A DNA stretch of 64,000 bases, from positions 37,254,740 through 37,318,739 of the forward strand of contig CM053252.1 in the NCBI GenBank assembly GCA_028583405.1, in the 5' to 3' direction. The notes beneath the pieces are model-generated. The model made no database searches and was not told the DNA's origin. It saw only the letters and a program-made list of their open reading frames with translations. Within the stretch, counting starts at the first letter, position 1. Each line of letters begins with the position of its first letter. The position numbers and the translations under genes are program-made. Shown here piece by piece: positions 1 through 16,581 of the stretch. Origin of the DNA: Pogonophryne albipinna (Eukaryota > Chordata > Actinopteri > Perciformes > Artedidraconidae).

Positions 1-193
1 TGACAGGAGAGTAGTGTGCATTAGACATGCTCAAGAACAAATATAGAGAAGACATTCAAGGAGAGAGAGACAAAACACAGATTCAACTGTAAACATGATG
101 TATCTTTCTATTTATTTAGCTAACCACTATTTAGACTGTGTTTTTGATTGACTTGATTAAATGGATTTACTACATCAGTGTATGTCTTTTCAG

Positions 194-299
194 GCCGCCA
201 TGTTTTGTCCTTTCTGTGGCCAACATCTGGGGACAGTTCAAGTGCTCTGTGGCTCCTGTGGCAAACATGTACAGTTTGTGGCAGAAGTTGAACACAACA
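194..299 (+). CDS. Single exon with a zinc-ribbon-like motif (partial gene)
   Basis: A candidate internal or first coding exon. A pyrimidine-rich acceptor (TGTCTTTTCAG) ends at 193 and a good donor (GTAAGT) starts at 300. An ATG with Kozak-like context (GCCGCCATG) lies at 200. The 33 codons encode two CxxC knuckles, CPFCG and CGSCG, about 14 residues apart, which is the layout of a small zinc ribbon. No further exon of the same gene could be placed downstream. Similar short zinc-ribbon starts occur in multicopy fish genes, some carrying HECT-like domains, and a HECT-like fragment does lie nearby at 650-830, but on the opposite strand. The function is unknown and the exon may be a remnant. Confidence 0.4.
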
Positions 300-649
300 G
301 TAAGTTCACTTTTTTTTATTGTATCTGTTTCAAATGCAAGAAATAAGGATTCAACACACTACTCTGTTTAGAATACTAATTGGCAGATGCATACACTAGT
401 TATCAGCATGAAGGACACATTTTTTCATTGTCTGTTTATGTGAAATATGTAGAAGCCATCATTAAATTGTAGACCAATGCATGATTAAATACACAAAACA
501 GCTTATATAATACATTCATAATTGTGTATTAGTTCTATCTTTATAGAGAACATTATACATTTAGAATCAGATTTTGAGACAGTGAGCGGCTGGGAAAGTC
601 ACACCGCCATGGAGCACAAACAGTTGCTGACGTGATGTTTTCTCCACAT
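300..649. other. No feature recognised
   Basis: This AT-rich stretch lies between the zinc-ribbon exon and the HECT-like fragment. I see no exon, repeat end or RNA gene in it. Confidence 0.5.
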
Positions 650-830
650 TCTCAGGCATTCCATAAGGAGGGTCAGGAACTCACGCTTGGGACCACCGGT
701 GTCCCCTCCATCCTCAGTTTGTCATCATCTGTGAACTTAACTGACATCTCATGAGAGGGGTCGAATGAGGCACCTTTGAAGCCGCGGGAGTTCTGCAACA
801 ATGTCCTCCGCAGTCAGGTATTCTGTGCTG
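650..830 (-). pseudogene. Decayed HECT-like (G2E3-type) E3 ligase fragment
   Basis: Read on the minus strand, the segment begins after an acceptor-like CTTTCCCAG and encodes STEYLTAEDIVAEL. After a change of frame it encodes SRGFKGASFDPSHEMSVKF, and after a second 1-nt shift a GDTGGPKREFLTLLMECL-like stretch. A phrase of the form 'GGPxREFLxLL' is typical of the start of HECT domains in fish G2/M-phase-specific E3 ligase-like genes. That assignment is from family recall and was not searched. Two frame changes and an apparent internal loss make it a pseudogene. It is too short to contain the catalytic cysteine lobe. Confidence 0.45.
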
Positions 831-3800
831 GGAAAGACAAAGTAATGTATTGTAATATTAAATGAAATAAGATTTACAGTATAGAATAGAACAATTAAGT
901 GGTAATAGTAACAATTAATACCTTTGCTCCATTTTGTCTTCTGGCTCAGACTGGCTATCAATAATGATAAGTGCATACACAGTTGTGTAGTTGCTGCAGT
1001 GAGAAGACAGTTGAATAACTATTTTCAAATACATAATATATGGATGACAGTCATATTTACAAAAGGATGTCGATCCTCTTCCTGTTTTTTTCAATACATT
1101 GGGTTCTAAACTGACAACAGTACTTTGTCATACTCCTGCACAATCCTTGTAAACATTTGAAATGGATGCATCAAACAATATCTGATCTTTGAAAAATATT
1201 TGTGGGTGTTTTTTGTATCGTCTTCACTAAGATGTCAGATGTTGTGGGTGTCATTTGGAAATGTATGAAAGTATAATTGTTCTGCTTCCTGGCAATGTTA
1301 CCCACTGTGATTGGAGGCTATACAAACAAACAAACAAATGTAAAAATAAAGATACACACCAAGCAACTGTGTCACAATGCAACTGTCAACATCGTTCACC
1401 TATAGAAGTGGTTCTGACCCGGGGCAGACTGGACCTCTTCCTGGAATGGGGTTGGTGCTCCATCCTATTTTTACCCAGGAAATAAGTACAGTTTATCTAA
1501 TGACAGTGTCATTAGCACACAAAGGTATTTATTGATTTCATGTTCAAAAATTCAAGCCTACATGGTATAATTACATTTTTAATTAGTGTTATCCGATCAG
1601 ACGCTGGTTGTGGGTGCCTGAGAGGTCTGATAAAGGTAACCAACAAATATATTCAAACTACTGTACTGTTAAAACATTCTGCTTCTTGTGGCACAAAATA
1701 ATATGTTGACAATGTTTTCTTTGACCCTGGCAAACTATTGTCCATTCGTGGAGTGCTCACTTTTGGAACATTTGGAATGTCCCACACCTGCATACACACA
1801 AATGACTCACTGAAATACAATAAATTCACTTTAATTAATAATAAATGCCACAATAAATCCAAACTGACCAAGGTGTCAGAAAGAGAACTGTCTCCAGATG
1901 GCAAATTGACATGGAAGTATAAAATAAAAAATAATTTGTCCCCTCCGTCTGTACCTATCATCAAATGTTGGTTTGAATCCTGAATTATTACATTGACATA
2001 AATCAGAAAGGATTCAATCAAAACACAACATTTGTGTGAGATGGACATTATATTGTTGACCGTCCTTTAACTCTCACATTAGGATTTACATTGGGGAACA
2101 ATAAACCAACTCCTCTCTGCACCTATAATATATCTATATGTTGTCAAGAGTTACATTTAGGTGCACAGTGCTGTCTCTTGAATTGCAAGCTCTTTTACCA
2201 AACAAGCTAACGCTAGCTGCGTAAATATGACGCTCTTTGTATAAAAACAAAACAAAACTTACCTTCTTATATATCGACTTTCTTTCTTCCGGCTTCAATT
2301 TCCATCACTCTCGTTCGTTCTCTCTGTGTCTGGTCGGACATCAATCTGTTCCACGTAGGGTTTGTATGTGTTTTTGACTTTGCATATCGTTTTTGTATTT
2401 GCAGCGTTTTTCTGTTGCGTTTGTTTTTGGGGTTTGTGTGCTTTTCATTTCATTATTTGCAGGTGTTTCTTGCGTGTGCGTTTTTGGCCGTTGTTCCGCG
2501 TTTGCACCTGCCGGCCACCGTACCTGTGACTAGCTGTGCTATAGCGATGCTACTATCGTCAAGCAACCTGGACAGCTGCAATTAATCATCAAAATCTGTA
2601 ATTATCGACAGCTAATTTGAAATGCAGCCAGAAACTTCACTTTTCACATTGTACCATTTACAGTATTGGTGTTGCTTCCCTGCTTTCAATTGAAATCTCA
2701 TCCCGAGAAAGCACCATGGCCAGGGAAAATAAGATTGTCTACTCTTAGCCATCAGTGAGTAAAGGTAGTTAATAATTCAGAATTTTTTTAAGGCTGTTTA
2801 AAAAAAGTGCTTAACTTATTACTTTCTGATTAACCGTCTGGTTGAATCCATCCTGGCCATCTCGCACTGGATTTCCTGAAAATAGCCTTTAACCTCTTAG
2901 TTCCCTCAATGTTTTCCTTTATATCCTGCAAGGACTAGAGCGTAAGTAGGAAACTTGTCTCCTCCACTGACCAGTGGTTCCAGCCCATGTGATCCACTAT
3001 ATACAGCCATGTCACTTAATTTAGCTCATAAAGCCATAGTATGCAGCATTTTCCTGTCACGAAAAACGGTCTCATAAACTCAGATTTGATTTATACCATT
3101 CATGTTGGTTCTGGCCTTTTCCTTTCTTCAGCAATAAACTCACCATATGCCAGAGTTTATACCTTGCTTTATTTGTATTGAATAAACTAAACTGTGGAGA
3201 CAGAATATTGTTGTATAGTAGGCAAAGTCGACATGATTGGATGACATTCTTGTTGCAAGAAGTAGGTGTGAGAGGATAATTGATTTTCCATCATTCCTAT
3301 TGGTTTGGACAAAGCCCTATACACAACTTCTGAGTCCTTTGAGATTTCCCCGTTGCCCCTCTTCAGCTTATACTGCCGGTAGAGGCAACACAAGCAACGT
3401 TTCCTTCCTCACTTTGTTTTTCCCTCTCCTCTCACTTGTCACTTCTGATATGTGACTCATAGTGTCTTTATCACCATAATAGGTGCTTGAGTCATAATAA
3501 GGTTGCTGAGTAGAAGTCTGTGCCACCTCTCCTTTGTGCAAGGCCTTTATGTTACCTTCAAGATTTCAGAGCAGCGGGAGGGTGAGAATGATCTCAACGA
3601 CAGCCAGGTTATTGTATCCACATGCTATGCCCTTTCACTTTGCAGATAAATGACAACATTAGCATAAACGGCCTTTTTAGAGAGGGAGGAATTTAACATG
3701 GCAGAGAGCAAGGAGGCGACAGCATACACGGGGGAGAGAGAGTGAGTAAGATGGGCTTTTCTAGTCTCATTCATTGTTGCCTGTAGAACACAGGGAAGTT

Positions 3801-4673
3801 TTCTGAGAAACCATTATTAAAACATCTATTAACACTCTATCAAGCTGCTTTGTGCCTCATTCACTACAGCCAGAAAAATACTTTTTTTCCCTATAATTTC
3901 ATTATGAAAAGGCAAAAAGGTTTCTGTGCTTAGTTTACCTCAGGGAGCTCAATAGGTCGATCGGCAAGGCAGTGCGGGTAGATCCCTGCAATTTCAAATC
4001 TCATCATATTGTCCAGTATATTTTTTTTGCCATAAGCACAATTTCAAATCTATTAAAAAAAAGCACAATAGAAGAATCCAAAACTTTTTTCCTAAGGAAA
4101 GATTATATTTCTAATTCAGGTGCCCAGAGTAAAAAAGTTTCCAATTTCTTGGTGCGCAGAGACAGACCCCCACAAAGAAAGATGGAGCATGATTTAACAC
4201 CAGGAAATAACTGTTATATCGATATGAAAATGATGAAATTACTTTGTTGAAAAAGTTTGAATATATCGAACTGTCCGTATTTTATGAATATTAACTGGCT
4301 ATCGTCTCTTGTAGATGTTCACATTGTTTAGCTAAACAACAGCGATTGAGCTAAAACAAAAGTTGTAAAGCTGCTCTGATGCGCCCTGGTGAATGAACGT
4401 TCACTTACTTGGCTGTTGTGCAGATTCTGGTTGGAGAGAGTAAATGACAGCGGTTACATATCCTTTCAAACGAGCCACAGCGTCACAGCTACGCTTGTGT
4501 ACAAATAGCACAGTGCTCTTTGGTTATGTAGGCTTGAATTTCTCAACAATAATTGTAATAAAATATAAATCAACATGCCTTGATGATGTCTCCGGACTAT
4601 GCAACCCTGGCTGGCTATTCAGAGCAAGTCATCAGAGTAAGGAATAGTGAACTAATGTATTCAATTATATTGT
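831..4673. other. No supported gene; unresolved intergenic DNA
   Basis: The stretch contains only short chance reading frames. The longest is 131 codons on the minus strand near 1653-2048 and has no recognisable domain. A pyrimidine- and TG-rich tract lies near 2270-2520. A weak tRNA-like A-box/B-box pattern near 3944-4005 could be an old SINE head, but I do not claim it. No terminal inverted repeats were found. Confidence 0.5.
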
Positions 4674-4680
4674 GCCATAA

Positions 4681-5072
4681 CAACCCAGTCTCACGGCATT
4701 TCGTGTTATAGTCACAAAATGTATTTAATCTATTGATTCGTGTTCACCAACACGATTCCCCCCGTCACACAGAATGATTTTAAAAGCAATAGTTTTCTAT
4801 TGGTAGTATGTTTCGTGCCTGCACCACGTCTTTTTGTCCGGTCGGGTCTGTGTGGTTCATAAAAACATTTTCTTACTCAATATTATTGTTTTATTTTAAA
4901 TTATATAATGTCTGACTTTTTTGCCGTCCACGAGGAAAATAAATGGGGCTCAGACCCTCAGAATACTTTCTTTCCTTCTAATTTGTTATTATTTACATGA
5001 AATCGTGTTGGTGAACACGAATCAATAGATTAATTTCGTGACTATAACACGAAATGCCGTGAGACTGGGTTG
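4681..5072. mobile_element. Foldback/TIR element with ~75-bp inverted ends
   Basis: The left end starts CAACCCAGTCTCACGGCATT and the right end is its reverse complement. The inverted match continues for about 75 bp, through motifs such as CACGAAAT, AATCTATTGATT and CGTGTTCACCAACACG. The flanks carry a 7-bp direct repeat, GCCATAA, at 4674-4680 and 5073-5079. The element is 392 bp with no coding capacity. The terminal motif CAAC(A/C)CAGTCTCAC is shared with the 5 kb element at 16133-21155, which also has a 7-bp duplication, so both probably belong to one family. I cannot assign the superfamily. Confidence 0.75.
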
Positions 5073-5079
5073 GCCATAA

Positions 5080-6717
5080 GGGTTCATGCAGTGATGCAAG
5101 GTACACCAACATATATTGTTTATGTCTATTCAGTACATATAGCCTATAAATACATATATTTAGCTTTTTTAAAGAGAGGTAGATCATTTTGACCTGCTCA
5201 TTTTAAAAGTAGCTCAAAAGCCAACAAAGTGCGGTCACCCCTGGTTGACCTCATGTTAAATGTGTTGTTTATTCTGAGATGTCTAGCATTAGCATTAGCC
5301 TTCTGTTTATTTTAGCTCTCAGTCTAGTTTAGCCTTGCTTACATATTTAGCCTTCTTCCTTTGATTGTTAACTTGTAACCATGGTGCCAGGGTGAGATAC
5401 GTGATCTTGAACGAGAACAGCTTTTTTATTCTAGCATTATTTTGGATGTAACATGAACCCCAGACAGCGTCAGATGTAGGCTGCTAGCATTAGCTTTAGC
5501 TTCGCCTGGTCTGTAGTTGCTGAGTTTCTCTTTTTATCAGCGTATGGATGGAAACAGCATGCGTCAATCACTCAATTCCAAGTCACATTGACTCGATTTA
5601 AAATCTCTGTTGCGTAGGACACGATCCAGCTCTGAGCCTGTAAATGTGATCACACATACTGCTTCAGAACTGATTTAGAGATAATTGCATGTCGGCCTAC
5701 TTGGAATGCAGGGTGGATACAGGTCTGCAATAAAAAGAGAAGAGAGCCCTTCATCGATCCACTTGGAAATGTTGTCACTGCTTTATGTGATCCTACGACA
5801 TGTTTAGTCTGTATTCCATTCCATTATGAAGCTATATTAAAAACAATCAATGATGTTTTTAATATTGTTGGTGCTGATTAAGCAAACTCACCTTGTGCAG
5901 CACCTTATATCAAAAACAATTTGAGTAGTTATGTAAAGCGATTCTACGGTCTCTGTTTGTGCTATGAAGTGCCACACCACTTTCAGAAGCCTGTTAATTA
6001 TGTACAGCACACAGCAGTTCTCTGTGGAGGACAGAGAGAACAGAGTTTGACACCAGACAGTGTGGGAGAGATGAGCACAAGCACAGATTGGTGTCAGTTA
6101 TATAACACTGCATTTACATGGCACTACCAAGTCCCTTTTAACCATTATAATCACATTCCATCTTATTTATCAAAGCCATAAGATGAGGATCACAATTTGA
6201 TTTATAATGTTTTTCAGATAAAAGATGACACATTTAAATAATATAATAAATTACTTCCAGTGGTTATTTCAAACAAAAGTCTTTTTTGTTTGTTTATCTT
6301 TTAACTTGTGCTTTAAACAACTATTCAAGCTATTCCTAAAATATAGCTCTTTTACATAATGGACTTGTATGGTCTAAGCTCCTTAGGTGTTGTAAAATAA
6401 TTGTTACTAACAGCCACTCATTGCTTATGACTTAATTACATCGACAATTCTGTCACTGCCTGTTTTCTTCTACTTTGCATTCTTTAAAGTAAAGATGACT
6501 TCTTGTTTGCGCTCCAGCGACTGGCTGTGTCACTGGATTATATATTTAGCACCATTTGTTCCGGTCTTTACAAGAAACACAAAACAGAGCTCCAATGACA
6601 ATTGAAGACAACACAATTTACAAGACTGACAGAGGCTATTTTGACGTTGGGGAATACAGTACCGAAGTGGTTTTCTTATCTGGCTTAGCTCCTGCTAACC
6701 TAGGGCTGAGTTACCTA
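5080..6717. other. No feature recognised
   Basis: This is AT-rich intergenic sequence with no coding exon or repeat boundary that I can support. Confidence 0.5.
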
Positions 6718-6722
6718 GTCAC

Positions 6723-7553
6723 TGTTACGTTCCCTATTGGGCTAGGGGGACCAAAGGGACACGACACAACCAGATTGGATTTGGTATATGTTACCGGTGA
6801 TTTATTTGTAACCCAAAACAATGAACACAATAATATACACGACAGCCTGGCCCAACGACTGACCAAACTGTTACGATTTTAACAAAAGGGGAACTCCAAA
6901 AGAGAGTTGCACAATATGATACAAAAGAAAGAACGTACCTCACTTCTAAAGTGGAACAAAACACTAAACAAAATGAGACGGGGTGGGAACACAGCTGGTG
7001 CTGGTCAACAGGGCTAATCACCTGGGTCTAAGCAATACTTCCACAAATGCTGATCTACAGGCGCTAAGCTAACCTGGGTCTAAGCTGTTTCACAATGTCA
7101 ATAATCACAAATGCTGTTCTACAGGAGCCAAGCAACCTGGATCTAAGCAATACGCACACACAAACCCTATACTAATACAGAACACTACGACACACTGCTA
7201 ATGAGTGTGCTCGCACAGAAAACCTACTGAACACACTGCTAAGCAGTCTAACGAGGCACAGAATACACACTGCTAAACAGTCTAAGGAATCACAGAACGA
7301 TGGCAGTATCACAATGAGAGGTTTGAGGCATCTGTCACACAATACAGAGCCTCCCGAATGGTGTCCGTGCCCGGCCTTTATACTCCTCCCCCGGATGACG
7401 TGGCAGAAGCGGGCAGGGATTGGGTGACGTCCGTCCAATCACCGCGGATGTTGCGAGGTCGAGACGGCCACTGACAGCATAGGAACTGCACAGCTCATTT
7501 ACATACACACACACAAACAGAGTTAAGGGCACAAGGTAGCAGCGGCTGTAACA
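6723..7553 (-). mobile_element. Solo LTR (minus strand)
   Basis: The 831-bp block is bounded by TGTTACGTTCC and GGCTGTAACA, giving the TG...CA and TGTTAC/GTAACA ends of an LTR. It is flanked by near-identical 5-bp repeats, GTCAC at 6718-6722 and GACAC at 7554-7558. On the minus strand a TATAAAGG box lies at 7382-7375, followed by a GC-rich start region. The downstream part contains imperfect internal repeats around 'acctgggtctaagc' and 'cacactgctaa'. No gag/pol sequence adjoins it, so it is a solo LTR left by recombination. The parent family is unknown. Confidence 0.7.
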
Positions 7554-7558
7554 GACAC

Positions 7559-9209
<1,651 letters not shown>

Positions 9210-10998
9210 CAGACCCGGCGTCATGGGCGGGCCCCATGGGGCCGGGCCCGCCCATCCAGGATTTGGGGCCGCTGTTTTAACCAGGGCTGAATACAACATT
9301 TTAATTGTTTTATTATTATGTTCAGTGGCGGCGCCAGGGTATACTGGGGTAGGCTACAGCCAAGAAATGGCTTAGCCCCACCATGAAAAATGATTTTAAA
9401 GTAAGCAAAATAAAGTCCGCCAACTCGTGCGGAGTAAATTGCACAGACAGCAGTAAATACCGAAGACTAGAAACGGTTTGAAAACTTTTGTCACGTAGTG
9501 ATCGTCTTCTCAATAGAACATCTTTGATAATGTCTTCTGGCCAATCAGAATCAAGATAACGACGTGGTGTTGTTGCAGGAAGTCCCGATACATCGATACA
9601 ACATTACGTGTTGATAGAAATCAACACGTAATGAAATAAGACCCCACGGTTTGATGATTGATAGGTGTGTGGGCTGTCTTTCATTTTGACACACAGAACA
9701 ATGGGGGCTATCCACCCTTATCCACAATGTAAAGTAATTCACAGCCTCTTCCCTCTTCAGTGAGGAGCAGCAGGTTCAGCTTTCAGAACAAAGTAACAAA
9801 AAACTAAAATACCATTCATTTTTTTAAATATCTCGTGTAGTGATAGATTTATTTATTTTTCTTCTCAAGAGAGTACCAGAATGTGTATTTTATGTTAGTA
9901 TTTCAAAAAATCTCCTGGGGGAGAATCCCCCCAGACCCCCCTGCAGGGGTTGGGTTTTCAGCATGTCAACTCTTTCACCTGTGGGGAAATTGCAGGATTG
10001 GCTCCAGGTCGCCCTTTTTATTTACTACAAGACAAATGTGCCTTTTTATTTCATACAGTTCCATTTGGATTGAGACAGAGAAATAATCTAAACCTCACGC
10101 GTGGCGTTTCACTGTCAAGGGGAGCGTGTATGTAATTACATTGCAAACACTGACTTGAGCCCCACCGCTGTATGGGTTAGCCCTACCATAGATTACCCAA
10201 CACAAATACTCTGGAGCCGCCACTGATTATGTTTATTGCTGTTATTTGTAGGGCTTTGTCCTAATATTTATTTTTGTTTTAAACTATGTTGAAAGTTTAG
10301 TTTAATAGCATTTTTTGCTATGAAATTCTGAATGAAAGGCTGCACGCGAGACTGGTTTCTCGCTGGGTTGAGTCGTGTGGGTTTTTGAGTGAGATGCGGC
10401 ACAGCAGCCTGTCAGTTTACTCTTGCTAGGTTAGTTTGGCTATTATCATTTATATTTATCTGCAACAATGGATATCAGGAAGTGGTTCACACTTATACAC
10501 TTGAAAGGAATATGGCAACTCAGCGCCAGATGCAGGCACATTAGAAGACATCAGTTACGTTACCAACGAGCTAGCAAGCCAGCCAGGGACAAGGGAGGCT
10601 GGCAATCAATTATATTTTGACGAGAAATTGACACTCCAACCGGCTCTCTCACAAACTCCTGCTCTGTGCGCAAGCAGACCGCTGCACACGCTCTCTGCCT
10701 CGCTCAATATCTCTCTCTCTCTCCCTTTCTCTCCATCGTTCAACCTTACTCCACCTTTCCACCCTGTGTGCGCTCCTCAAGTTTGCCTGCGTGCTTGCCC
10801 AAGTTGGCACAGCGTTACAAATGTGCCACAAAACCAACCAATGGATGTAGCCTATACTAAGACCGTCAACAGCCTTATGGCAACCTAACCCCCCCCCTTG
10901 ACAAATCTCGAGATTTCCCGGGAAATGTAAGTTTCGGGGTGGGCCCGCCCTGGTAGATCAAATGCCCGCCCAGAGACGTATGTCTGCCGCCGGGTCTG
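9210..10998. mobile_element. Non-autonomous hAT element (outer of a nested pair)
   Basis: The left end is CAGACCCGGCG and the right end CGCCGGGTCTG, an 11-bp terminal inverted repeat. Flanks are CACGGCCT on the left and GACGGCCT on the right, an 8-bp duplication with one mismatch, as expected for hAT. Subterminal regions are rich in GGGCCCGCCC motifs. The pyrimidine tract near 10700 and the poly-C run near 10890 lie inside it. No transposase remains. A second hAT copy (9323-10225) lies inside, so the element is about 0.9 kb without it. Confidence 0.65.
9323..10225. mobile_element. Non-autonomous hAT element, CAGTGGCGGC family (inner)
   Basis: It starts CAGTGGCGGCGCCAGGG and ends GAGCCGCCACTG. 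The 8-bp target duplication ATTATGTT is perfect (9315-9322 and 10226-10233), diagnostic of a hAT insertion. The 903-bp body matches the copy at 41266-42129 and the partial copies at 48592-49832 and 57154-58394. It contains no transposase reading frame, only chance frames shared between copies. Confidence 0.88.
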
Positions 10999-11503
10999 GA
11001 CGGCCTACTGATAAGATTCTGATCAGGAGTAGCAAAGGGCTAAGGCATGCTTTTTGAAAAAATACCGGCCACGAAAGAGAGCTTGCAGACTGGAACCAGG
11101 AACACGGTCAACAGTCACCTGTTTACTAAGGCTCAGCTACAGCCAGGACTGGATACAATAGTGAAGGCGGGACAGTTGTTTTTTCCCAGCAACCTGAAAC
11201 ACGTTTGTTGTTTTTTTCTGTTTATAAATTCTGCACAATTGTTAAATACACAATAAGATGTTTCCATTGCAGGAAGAGGCAGAAATCCCACTGGGCTTAT
11301 TTGAATCACCTTAATAGTGTTACAATTCAGAATGTCCTCACACACTGGCTGTTGACTTGCCATAGACATAGCACCAAGGCTCAATGTTCCTTTGCTGCCC
11401 TCCACCCCAGCCGATGATAAGGTTCACGATTCAACTGCTTTTTTTGTCATATGCACAGATGCTACAGTGTAGATATAGTGTCAAGCCCCTCCAACAATGC
11501 AAC
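10999..11503. other. No feature recognised
   Basis: Non-coding sequence between the outer hAT element and the AT-repeat tract. Confidence 0.45.
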
Positions 11504-11562
11504 ATTATATATATATATATATGTATTTGTATATATATATATATATATACACATATATATTT
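11504..11562. repeat. (AT)n-rich tract
   Basis: Interrupted AT dinucleotide runs separated by GTATTTGT and CACAT. They lie against the left end of the TIR element that follows, which suggests it inserted into TA-rich sequence. Confidence 0.85.
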
Positions 11563-12232
11563 GTGCTGGGCAAGGAAATGCGTTATTGTCGTGTTAACGC
11601 ATGCTTTAGTTATCGCCATAGACTGGTTAACGCCAACAATTATTTTATCGCGCATTTCATTTTTATTATTATTTTGAAAGTCTGCTTACTGGCTCTGAAT
11701 ACACATACAGACAAACTATGGGTCACAGGAGGGGTGGGATGTTGATCAGCATTGGCTTAGGATGAGGACTCACGTGTCTTAACCAGTCAGCATTTTGGGC
11801 GGGCCTAAGGCGGCTGCAGTGCTCACATGAACTGAAACAGAAAAGAAGTGGCAGGGACAGAAACATGGAGAAAGTCACCAAACTTTTACATGGACATTTT
11901 AAATCTCTTCCTGACGCCGGAGTTGATAGAACCAGAGCTATTTATAACCACTGCAAAGTTGAATTTTCTTATCACTGGACTCTGAGGGTAACTTGTTCTT
12001 CTATAACAAACTAAATAAAACATTAATGATCAAATCAATAGCTTTGATGTGATTACATTAATTAATGTTTAAGTTGAGAATTACAATAAATATTTCAACT
12101 GCTGCTGTGTAAAGGGAATACTACTGTTAAAATGCACTTTTGCTCATTAGCATTACTTTTGAATTCATTATTGAATTTTGCGCATAACAATGCAATCAAT
12201 CGCGATTAAATATTGTAATTGTCGCCCAGCAC
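11563..12232. mobile_element. Short TIR DNA element (GTGCTGGGC ends)
   Basis: The left end GTGCTGGGC is the reverse complement of the right end GCCCAGCAC. Subterminal GCGTTAAC and GCGATTAA motifs also occur at the ends of the TA-flanked element at 48480-50023, so the two may be related. The 670-bp length and the absence of a reading frame indicate a non-autonomous copy. The target duplication cannot be read with confidence because the left flank is AT repeat. Confidence 0.5.
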
Positions 12233-14259
<2,027 letters not shown>

Positions 14260-14261
14260 TA

Positions 14262-15107
14262 CACTGCCCTTCCAAAAAAAAACTAACCACCTGGATTTAA
14301 CTAAGCAAATCGGTTGCAGTGATTAATATGTTTCAGCTGGCAACAACTAATTTAACTCTAGCTGATGCGGTGAGTAGCTTCTCATTTCTTAAACAACCAT
14401 GTCGGAAAACATATCCTGTGGTCGTGGAAGGATGTTAATCAGTTTCAGAAGGGTCAAACTATTGGCCTGCATCAAGCAAAGAACACAACTGAGGAGATTG
14501 CTGAAAGTACTCAAATCATGATAAGAACCGTCCAAGGCATTATTAAAACCTGGAAGGATAATGGTGAACCATCATGTTCAAGAAGAGAGGCGGATGAAGT
14601 GAGGCACCCATCATGCCTTGTGCCTACCGTAGAAGACTGTGAGGTTATGATCTGGGGTTGCTGTAGTTGGTCAGGTCTAGGTTCAGTTATGTTCCCAAAG
14701 AATTAGGTCAGCGGACTACCTGAAAATACTGAATGAACAGGTCTTTCCATCAATGGATTTTTCTATAAATCTATATTCCAAGATGCCAATGCCAGGATCC
14801 ATCGGGCTCACATTGTGAATGAGTGGTTCAGGGAGCACAAGACATCCTTTCCACACATCGATTGGCCCCCACAGAGTCCAGACCTCAGCCTCATTGAGGA
14901 TCTTTGGGATGTGCTGGAGAAGACTTTGCGCAGCGGTGCGACTCTCCCATCATAAATACAATATCCTCGCGGAAAATTGCAACTCTGGACGGAAATAAAT
15001 GTTGTTACATTGCAGAAGCTTACCGAAATGATGCCACGGCGAATGGGTACTCTAAGCTAAATGTCCAATGAAATACTAGTGTGCAACTTTTTTTGGGACA
15101 GGCAGTG
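14262..15107 (+). mobile_element. Internally deleted Tc1-like element
   Basis: The left end CACTGCCCTTCCAAAAAAA is an inverted match of the right end TTTTTTTGGGACAGGCAGTG, and a TA dinucleotide flanks each side (14260-14261, 15108-15109). On the + strand the 846-bp interior retains Tc1 transposase pieces. These are a helix-turn-helix-like stretch around 14440-14570 (TEEIAEST..., IIKTWKDNG), a fragment around 14645 (MIWGCCSW) and the late DDE region around 14850-14930 ([20 protein letters not shown]). The middle of the catalytic domain is gone and stops are present, so it is inactive. It is a different Tc1 family from the copy at 58605-60568. Confidence 0.85.
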
Positions 15108-15109
15108 TA

Positions 15110-16125
15110 TTTTGTTCGGCTGTGTATGTATTCTGTGTCTATCCTATGTTTATATTTTAGTTGTATTAGTTTGGTATATAATAGTGTATTCTTGATTATT
15201 TATTTATACTTTATATTGTTTATTCTATAGAAATACAGTTCTACTGTTGATATGTAGAAAGAAGAAACCTAGTAATAGGATGCGTTAAATGCAGAGAACA
15301 CATTTCACTGTGTGTGCTGTGTGCATGTATGTGTAACAATTAAAGAGGGTTTCATCCTCCAATTCTATGTTCTATCTTTGTATATATGTATTGTGTAGTT
15401 ATTTACCTCTTTGGAATGCAGTAACAAAAATAACGAGCTTCTATCCGTCTATATCTATCTAAACATGTGCATATTATATTATTTTGAACCAAATATACAT
15501 ATCCAAAGGCTGTAGAGCGAAGGAAGCGGAAAGTGGCCTATTCAGTCCTAACAAAACATGCTGTTCACACCAGAACTCAGTTTTTGGTGGGTTCATTTAC
15601 TGATCTTAGATACCAGGGTCAATTCAATGACACACATTAGCACCAGTGCTTTCTACTGTTCTGTTTAATGAGAGTTCCTTAAGACTTGCCTCAGGTCACG
15701 GACAAATTCTTGATGAGCTTATATCTCTACCTCAGGAATGTTATCTTTTTTGGAAGTTTGTATTAACAACAAACCTCTCAATTACTGTAAATATTTATTT
15801 CCACGGGTTTTCAATTACGTTTTGATACTCCCATCCATTAGGTTTTCTGTAAGATCCATGTCCGGATGGGCCAGTTAATTTATGACACAATGGTCCATTA
15901 ACCAAATGCTGTAAAACTAATTCATGTTTTTTAGGTTTGGATCACAAGACTGTGTCTGTGCAGTGGCAGCAACACCAAATGTTCCCTCACTACACTGCCA
16001 TGTCTTCCACTGTGAACACTTGCACGATTTGTGAATTTAAACTTGGTAGTGTCCCAAATCGCACGATACCCTTATTGGTATTGATTAAAATTTTCTCATT
16101 TAACCAAATACAATCAACTGTGTCT
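15110..16125. other. No feature recognised
   Basis: Non-coding AT-rich sequence. No exon or repeat end was seen. Confidence 0.45.
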
Positions 16126-16581
16126 TCTTTTCCAACACAGTCTCACTCCCTGAACGTCCAGGAGCGACGCTTGGTCAGGGTCCCATGGCGTGCAGTTGTG
16201 ACGCGCCGAGGCTCCTTCAGCTTCGTAAACGGACGCAAAGAGCTTTAAACTGATTACAATGTATTCCCATCGGCGGTGGTATTTGACGCTCAGGGAAGCA
16301 CCGCGTTTATGAACCTATGACCCAAGTTTGTCATCATTGCATAACTACACCGTACTTTGGAAATCTTGAAATCTTTAAAGGGATGTGCAAAATAGCCATT
16401 ATATACAGTTTTTGATGAACGATTAGAGAATAACGAGCAATGAATATGCTTTATAGGGATCTGCAGATACATTTTTTGTCTTCTCAAGCAGCAACTATCA
16501 AATATCTCGCATGATTGTTGGCACTTGACAATCACCTTCACTGAATTTTACTCAGGTGTAACTAAAGTCTGATTTAGTTAA

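Noticed and set aside
1653..2048. 131-codon minus-strand open frame
   Set aside because: No recognisable domain, and the first codon is not supported; probably chance.
3944..4005. tRNA-like A-box/B-box pattern that could be a SINE head
   Set aside because: Too degenerate, with no tail or target duplication visible.
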